NCBI GenBank assembly: GCA_019115485.1
Contig: DXDM01000042.1
Span: forward strand, 1-57,421
Direction of reading: 5' to 3'
Length of the DNA stretch: 57,421 nucleotides
Source: Candidatus Barnesiella excrementavium
GTDB taxonomy: Bacteria > Bacteroidota > Bacteroidia > Bacteroidales > Barnesiellaceae
This document shows positions 52,901 to 57,421 of this stretch, piece after piece; the stretch's first letter is position 1, and each line of letters starts with the position of its first letter. The translations under genes were made by a program, and so were the position numbers. Below the pieces are notes generated by a model. It had not been told where the DNA came from and did no database searches. It was given only the letters and a program-made list of their open reading frames with translations.

Positions 52901-53239
52901 CTCGACCGTTGGAAACGACCGGGCATGATTACCGATATACCGCGTGCAGGAAACATTGAGAACAGCCACAACTCGACCCGCTTTGTCGAGGACGGCTCCT
53001 ATTTGCGCTTGAAGAGCCTGACCTTGTCGTATGACTTTGACCGGAAGCTGTTGCGCAAGATGCACCTCTCCAAACTGCAATTCTATGTAACCGGACAAAA
53101 TCTGTTGACCTTCACCAATTACAGCGGGTATGACCCCGAAGTGAATGCCTATGGCGCCGATGCGGTGGCTTTGGGTGTAGACTACGGAACCTATCCCCAA
53201 TCGAAAGCTGTGATTTTTGGTCTGAATGTTGAATTTTAA
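50000..53239 (+). CDS. SusC-family TonB-dependent transporter with STN signalling domain
   Basis: 1079 residues. Signal peptide ending NVKAQ (27-28). Residues 29-103 form an STN domain ([25 protein letters not shown] start) that contacts FecR. A carboxypeptidase-D-like domain is at about 112-185 ([18 protein letters not shown]), then the [16 protein letters not shown] segment (190-205) with the TonB box, the plug (about 205-320; [60 protein letters not shown] in pieces) and a 22-strand barrel. Imports oligosaccharides caught with SusD. The STN domain and the upstream ECF sigma/FecR pair predict trans-envelope induction by the substrate. Confidence 0.95.
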   Translation: [1079 protein letters not shown]

Positions 53240-53252
53240 ATGAAGAACGAAA

Positions 53253-54734
53253 ATGAAAAAGTTTATAATAAGAACATTATGTTTCACATTGCCCTGGTTA
53301 GGATTCAGTGCATGTAACGATTTCCTGGACGAAAAACCGCTCTCGGACTTTACCCAGGAGGGTAGTGAGTCGGAGGATATGGTATCGGAGTACCTCTCCA
53401 TTTCAGATGCGCAGGCCGAGTTGCAGGGAGCTTACAACAGTTTCAAGAACGATATTTTCCAAATCGAGAACTATACGATTAACGATATCCAGTCCGACAA
53501 CTGCTACGCCGGTAGCGATGGCGTGTACGATATCGAGGAAGACCTGCTCTCCTATACGGCTACCAACTACAAGATTGCGCTGGTGTGGTCGCAATACATG
53601 GCGATGGCCGGTTCTGCCACCAATGTAATCGAGAATGTGAAGCTGATGACTCCCGAGTCGGCCACTCAGGAGGAGAAGAACAAGGTGATGGCCGAAGCCA
53701 AATTTATTCGGGCCTGGGCCTATTTCGACATGGTGCGTCTGTGGGGCGGCCTGCCCATGGTCTTGCAGTTGATACCTACCATTACGGCCGATAACCTCGA
53801 TACCTGGTATCCCGTGATGTATCCTGCCCGCAATACCGAAGATGAGGTGTATAAACAGATTCTCGAAGATTTGGACGAAGAGGGTACCATACAGTATCTC
53901 GACAGCAAGAGCGTGGGCGCATTCCAGGCTACCAAGGGAGCTGCCTATGGCCTGTTGTCGAAGGTGTGGGCTACCATGGGCCCCAAAGAGAGCCGGGACT
54001 ACAACAAGGTGGTGGAGTATGCCGACAAGACTATTGCCGAGGGCTATCAGTTGGTCGCTAATTTCGATGACCTGTGGAACCCCGACAACAAGTTTACCAC
54101 CGAGAGCATCTTCGAGGTCTACTATACCGCCGACTCTCCCAACTGGGCCTACTGGTGCTTGCTGAAAGAGGACGACGGCACCGTCACCTGGCGTCGCTAT
54201 TGTACCCCCACGCACGACCTGCTGGCCAAGTTCGACACCGAGAAAGACGTGCGTTACGCTTCGAGCATTCTGTGGAAAGAGGCTCCCTACGACACCTATT
54301 TCCCGGCCGATAACTATCCCTTCTCCTACAAGATTCGCGAGAAGAACTCCGATATCATTCTGATGCGTTTGGCCGATATCCTGTTGATAAAGGCCGAGGC
54401 TTTGGTTGAGTTGAACCAGTCTTCCGAAGCCATTGGCATTGTCAACCGCATTCGCGAGCGTGCCGGCTTCGGAGCCTCGTCGCTGGACATCAACATGTCG
54501 CAGGACGAAGCCCGTCTGGCCGTAGAGAACGAGCGGCAACTCGAACTCTACATGGAGGCTCAGCGCTGGTACGACCTGTTGAGAAACGACCGTATGCTCG
54601 ATGTCATGCGCAATCACAAGGACGAGAAAGGTCAATACATCTTCAAGGATCTTCAACTGTACAGAGAGAAATGGCCTATCCCGCAAGATGAGATCGACAA
54701 GAATAACAATCTCACGCAAAACGAGGGGTATTGA
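53253..54734 (+). CDS. SusD/RagB-family surface glycan-binding lipoprotein
   Basis: 493 residues. Lipobox GFSAC (Cys21). Helical TPR-like core with typical family segments AEAKFIRAWAYFDMVRLWGGLPMV (about 148-170), LDEEGTIQYLD and NRIRERAGF, and a C-terminal ENERQLELYMEAQRWYDLLR stretch. It forms the lid over the SusC barrel and binds the glycan. Starts 13 bp after the SusC stop. It is the invariant partner of the preceding gene. Binding specificity cannot be read, but the following GH20 gene suggests a HexNAc-containing glycan. Confidence 0.94.
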   Translation: MKKFIIRTLCFTLPWLGFSACNDFLDEKPLSDFTQEGSESEDMVSEYLSISDAQAELQGAYNSFKNDIFQIENYTINDIQSDNCYAGSDGVYDIEEDLLSYTATNYKIALVWSQYMAMAGSATNVIENVKLMTPESATQEEKNKVMAEAKFIRAWAYFDMVRLWGGLPMVLQLIPTITADNLDTWYPVMYPARNTEDEVYKQILEDLDEEGTIQYLDSKSVGAFQATKGAAYGLLSKVWATMGPKESRDYNKVVEYADKTIAEGYQLVANFDDLWNPDNKFTTESIFEVYYTADSPNWAYWCLLKEDDGTVTWRRYCTPTHDLLAKFDTEKDVRYASSILWKEAPYDTYFPADNYPFSYKIREKNSDIILMRLADILLIKAEALVELNQSSEAIGIVNRIRERAGFGASSLDINMSQDEARLAVENERQLELYMEAQRWYDLLRNDRMLDVMRNHKDEKGQYIFKDLQLYREKWPIPQDEIDKNNNLTQNEGY

Positions 54735-54766
54735 TTATTGTTTAATGTTTTGATAATAGTACGATT

Positions 54767-56134
54767 ATGAAAATCACAAATCATATATTTACACTTTTGT
54801 GCTGCGCATCTGTCCTCTTGACAGCTTGCGAAGAAGGCACGGGTCGTGTGACCTATCCCTATTCCTGCCCCGAGATGTCGGAGGTCGACCTGTCGTTTAC
54901 CGATTATGTGACAGCCAACGACTCCTTGTATTTCTCGGTCGATATCAAAGACGAACAGACCCCGCTTTCGACCCTTGAAGTCTCGTTGACCTCGGGCGAA
55001 GAGGAGATCTTTGCCGAGTCGGTACGCACCAAGGGTATGGCCGTTTCGATTCAGAACTACGGAATATTCATACCCTTTACCGCCAATCTGGAAGATAACA
55101 AGGAGGCCAAACTCACCTTGACGGCCATCAACGTCGAGGGCAGTGAAGTGACTCAGAGTTTCGACTTTAAGATTCGTCGGCCCGAGTTGCCCGAGACCAT
55201 GTACCTGCATTTCGAAGATCAGGTAATTCCCATGAAACGTCAAGCCGATAACCCCTATCTCTATGCCACGGAGACGGGCAGCTATATAACTCAGTTTACC
55301 GGTAAGATATCGACGAGCCAGTCGCTCGAAGATTCGGAACTGATTTGGGGCTATTCCGAGACGGCCAACTATGCCGCCTTGTCGAGTGCGACCGGCGTGG
55401 GCTTCACATTCGACTATCAAGATTGGGCAATCGAGCAGATTACCTTTGATGCCTTGACCTTTAAGGTAGGAGCCGTGGGCGAGTATCAAGTCTATACCAT
55501 CGGTGGAGTAGAGCTCGAAGCCAGCAGCGGATACTATCAGGCCGCTATCCAGTTTACACAGGGAGCCGAGGTCGAAGTAACTGGCTTTACCGACTTGGCC
55601 AACGCCTACAACCGTGATTTCTTCGACTACAATGCCGAGACTGGTAAACTCACCTTCCTGCGCGAGAGCGGTACTTGGGAGGTCTATTATTCCAGCAAAT
55701 ACAACTACATGTGGATTATGCGTCTCGACGACGTGGCTCCTGCCGCCTACTGGCTGGTAGGTCACGGCTTCACGTCGGCTCCCGTCTGGAACGACGACTA
55801 CAACACCGGTGGTTGGGTTACCGACGATATTTCGCGTCTGGGCTATGTAGTCAAGATTGCCGAGAATACCTATCAGGCTACCCTCTACTTGAACAATACG
55901 CACGAGTGGGAGTCGTTTGAAATAGAGATTTACAGTGACCTCGAGTGGAACAAGACGCAGGGTATGGAGTTGAAAGAGGGTTCTATCACGGGCGATGCCA
56001 CGGGATTCGCCATCTCGATGTCCAACGGCTTTACCAATACGGCCGACTTTGTACCGGGTTACTATCGCCTCACCTTCGATACTTCGGGCGGCGTCGGTAA
56101 CGAGAAGATGAACGTAGAGCGGTTGTCCGATTGA
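54767..56134 (+). CDS. SusE-position surface lipoprotein
   Basis: 455 residues. Signal peptide and lipobox VLLTAC (Cys21) followed by EEGTG, acidic as in exported surface lipoproteins. The rest is beta-rich: an N-terminal Ig-like domain (about 35-145, DIKDEQTPLSTLEVSLTSG), a middle region (about 150-310) and a C-terminal beta sandwich (about 320-455) with repeated aromatic residues (for example YNYMWIMRLDD, NDDYNTGGWVTDD) that could stack on sugars. It sits where SusE/SusF proteins are found, 32 bp after SusD, so glycan binding at the surface is likely. I cannot name its Pfam families with certainty. Confidence 0.78.
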   Translation: MKITNHIFTLLCCASVLLTACEEGTGRVTYPYSCPEMSEVDLSFTDYVTANDSLYFSVDIKDEQTPLSTLEVSLTSGEEEIFAESVRTKGMAVSIQNYGIFIPFTANLEDNKEAKLTLTAINVEGSEVTQSFDFKIRRPELPETMYLHFEDQVIPMKRQADNPYLYATETGSYITQFTGKISTSQSLEDSELIWGYSETANYAALSSATGVGFTFDYQDWAIEQITFDALTFKVGAVGEYQVYTIGGVELEASSGYYQAAIQFTQGAEVEVTGFTDLANAYNRDFFDYNAETGKLTFLRESGTWEVYYSSKYNYMWIMRLDDVAPAAYWLVGHGFTSAPVWNDDYNTGGWVTDDISRLGYVVKIAENTYQATLYLNNTHEWESFEIEIYSDLEWNKTQGMELKEGSITGDATGFAISMSNGFTNTADFVPGYYRLTFDTSGGVGNEKMNVERLSD

Positions 56135-56169
56135 ACGGACTCATGAACCGTTAAAAAGATAATGCAGAC

Positions 56170-56210
56170 GAGACGAGTGTAACCCGTGCGCGGGTTGCAT
56201 TCGTCTCTAT
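56170..56210 (+). terminator. 17-bp hairpin between the SusE-like and hexosaminidase genes
   Basis: Stem 56170-56186 with 56191-56207 (two G-U pairs), 4-nt loop, followed by a short T/C-rich run. A second, weaker hairpin (56226-56231 with 56240-56245) follows before the next start codon. Confidence 0.65.
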
Positions 56211-56260
56211 TTCCCCTTCTGTTTCGTCCCGGTCCGGGTCGGGACAACAAGATTCATCAA

Positions 56261-57421
56261 ATGCTTATGATTATGAAAAAATGGATTCTATATTCGGTGG
56301 TTGTGCTGTCGCTGGGCTGCTCGTGTGCTTCGTCTCACCAGGGCGAGGCTCCGGTGGCTCTGGTTTGGGAAAACGGTGTGTATGATGCACCTACCCAGAT
56401 GTATCGCCACCGGTTTGTCATCAAAAATACCACCGACCGGGAGCTGGCAGGCGGTTGGGAAATCTTTTACGCACAGTTGCCTGTGACGGTGAAGAACGAC
56501 CCCGAATCGCCGGTGGGTATCACGGCCGTGAATGCCAACTACTATAAAATGGCACCCACCGACCGGTATCGGAATATCGCCCCGCACGATTCGCTCGTGG
56601 TCGTCTATTATGCCGACAGCCGCGCCGCCAACCTGTCGCGGCAGCCCGAAGGGTGCTATTGGGTGGCCGACGCGTCGAAGAATATCCCGCTCCCTGTCGA
56701 ACTCACCGTTGTCGAACCTACCGACCGGGAGCGAATGGGCCATCTGTCGGCCGAAGCCATCTATCGGCGCAACGCCCGTTATTCCTGTCCGTTCGATTCG
56801 ACAGCTCCGGCCGTGCTGCCTTCGGTGAAACAGGCCGTTCCGCGGGGGGGCGTGGTATCGATACCTTCGGAGGTCTCGCTTTTGTATAATCAGGAGCTGG
56901 TCAATGAGGCCCGCCTGTTGCAGGAGAAACTGGAACAGGAGTATGGCTTTACCGTAACCGAAGGTGCTCCGATGCATATCGAACTCGACCTGTCGGCCGA
57001 TGCTCAGAACCTTGCTCCCGAACAGTATCGGTTGGATATAGATGACCGTCAGATAACCGTCGAGGGAGCCACTCCGCATGGTGTGTTTAATGGCATGCAA
57101 ACTCTCTTGGCTCTCTTGCGAGGAGGCAATCGCCGCCTCGACCGGCAGACGATTGTCGATTATCCCGATTTGTCCTACCGGGGGTTCATGCTCGACGTGT
57201 CGCGCAATTTCATGCCGGCGGTCGATGTGAAGCGTTGGATAGATATCTTGTCGTCCTACAAGATTGATGTGCTGCATCTGCACTTGACCGACGATGAGGG
57301 GTGGCGCATCGAGATTCCGGGCCTGGAAGAGCTGACGGCGGTGGGAGGCCACCGAGGACACACGGTCGACGAGTCGACCTGCCTCTATCCGGCATACGAC
57401 GGCTCCTGTTCGGTTACGGCG
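56261..57421 (+). CDS. GH20 beta-N-acetylhexosaminidase, 3' end cut by window
   Basis: 387 residues are visible from ATG 56261; ATGs at 56267 and 56273 give the same signal peptide. The N-terminus MKKWILYSVVVLSLGCSC looks like a lipoprotein or secretion signal with a non-standard lipobox. Residues about 30-160 form a chitobiase/hexosaminidase N-terminal carbohydrate-binding-type domain, about 185-300 the GH20b domain (NGMQTLLALL end), and the catalytic TIM barrel begins with SYRGFMLDVSRNFMP and HLHLTDDEGWRIEIPG. The catalytic Asp-Glu pair should lie beyond the window. It removes terminal GlcNAc or GalNAc and belongs to the PUL in front of it. Frame stays open to the edge. Confidence 0.92.
   Translation, partial: MLMIMKKWILYSVVVLSLGCSCASSHQGEAPVALVWENGVYDAPTQMYRHRFVIKNTTDRELAGGWEIFYAQLPVTVKNDPESPVGITAVNANYYKMAPTDRYRNIAPHDSLVVVYYADSRAANLSRQPEGCYWVADASKNIPLPVELTVVEPTDRERMGHLSAEAIYRRNARYSCPFDSTAPAVLPSVKQAVPRGGVVSIPSEVSLLYNQELVNEARLLQEKLEQEYGFTVTEGAPMHIELDLSADAQNLAPEQYRLDIDDRQITVEGATPHGVFNGMQTLLALLRGGNRRLDRQTIVDYPDLSYRGFMLDVSRNFMPAVDVKRWIDILSSYKIDVLHLHLTDDEGWRIEIPGLEELTAVGGHRGHTVDESTCLYPAYDGSCSVTA

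Overview
The window is a stretch of Bacteroidota chromosome, most likely from the order Bacteroidales. Evidence: SusC/SusD-type outer-membrane proteins, an ECF sigma/FecR pair, Bacteroidales-only families (DUF4374, DUF2027-Smr, DUF2023), DnaX, LuxS and SpeA of the Bacteroidales type, and repeated matches to the Bacteroidetes promoter (TTG, 19-21 bp, TAnnTTTG). Most of the DNA is GC-rich by Bacteroidales standards. A Barnesiella-like gut bacterium would fit, but the genus is a guess. I found no rRNA, tRNA, CRISPR array or intact insertion sequence.

Layout. 1-11.4 kb: end of a lipoprotein aldose epimerase, metY divergent from an Lrp-type regulator, dnaX, cdd, a LysM glucosaminidase, a PorE-like OmpA lipoprotein, queA and a DUF2027-Smr protein. 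11.5-19.2 kb: a TonB-receptor-like barrel with a Pro/Gly tail, a three-gene glycan operon (GT2, one-TM periplasmic protein, GT-C-like membrane protein) and an ABC exporter. 19.2-25.1 kb: a XusABC-like iron/siderophore operon with a divergent small His/Cys-rich exported protein. 25.2-35.8 kb: small membrane protein, AEC permease, aminotransferase behind a repeated promoter region, flavodoxin with DUF2023, two AT-rich small lipoproteins, a long imperfect palindrome, mtnN-luxS, a DnaQ-like exonuclease, an exported thioredoxin and an orphan phage-terminase-like gene. 35.9-38.1 kb: an AT-rich restriction-modification island whose nuclease gene is split by a frameshift at an A7 tract. 38.1-47.8 kb: a (p)ppGpp synthetase/hydrolase and a 7TM-HD phosphodiesterase in one operon, an EamA transporter, lgt, a GNAT protein, truA and speA. 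48.2 kb to the end: a polysaccharide utilization locus with ECF sigma, anti-sigma, SusC with an STN domain, SusD, a SusE-position lipoprotein and the start of a GH20 hexosaminidase, implying use of a HexNAc-containing glycan.

How the parts work together. MtnN and LuxS complete S-adenosylhomocysteine recycling and AI-2 production. The Xus-like genes form a receptor, surface lipoprotein and inner-membrane reductase relay for iron. The PUL is organised for trans-envelope signalling from SusC (STN) through FecR to the sigma factor. RelA/SpoT and PgpH-like enzymes sit 12 bp apart, linking (p)ppGpp to c-di-AMP. The least explained items are the split restriction gene, the 142-nt palindrome, the repeated promoter units before the aminotransferase, the orphan terminase and the small protein beside the Xus-like operon.
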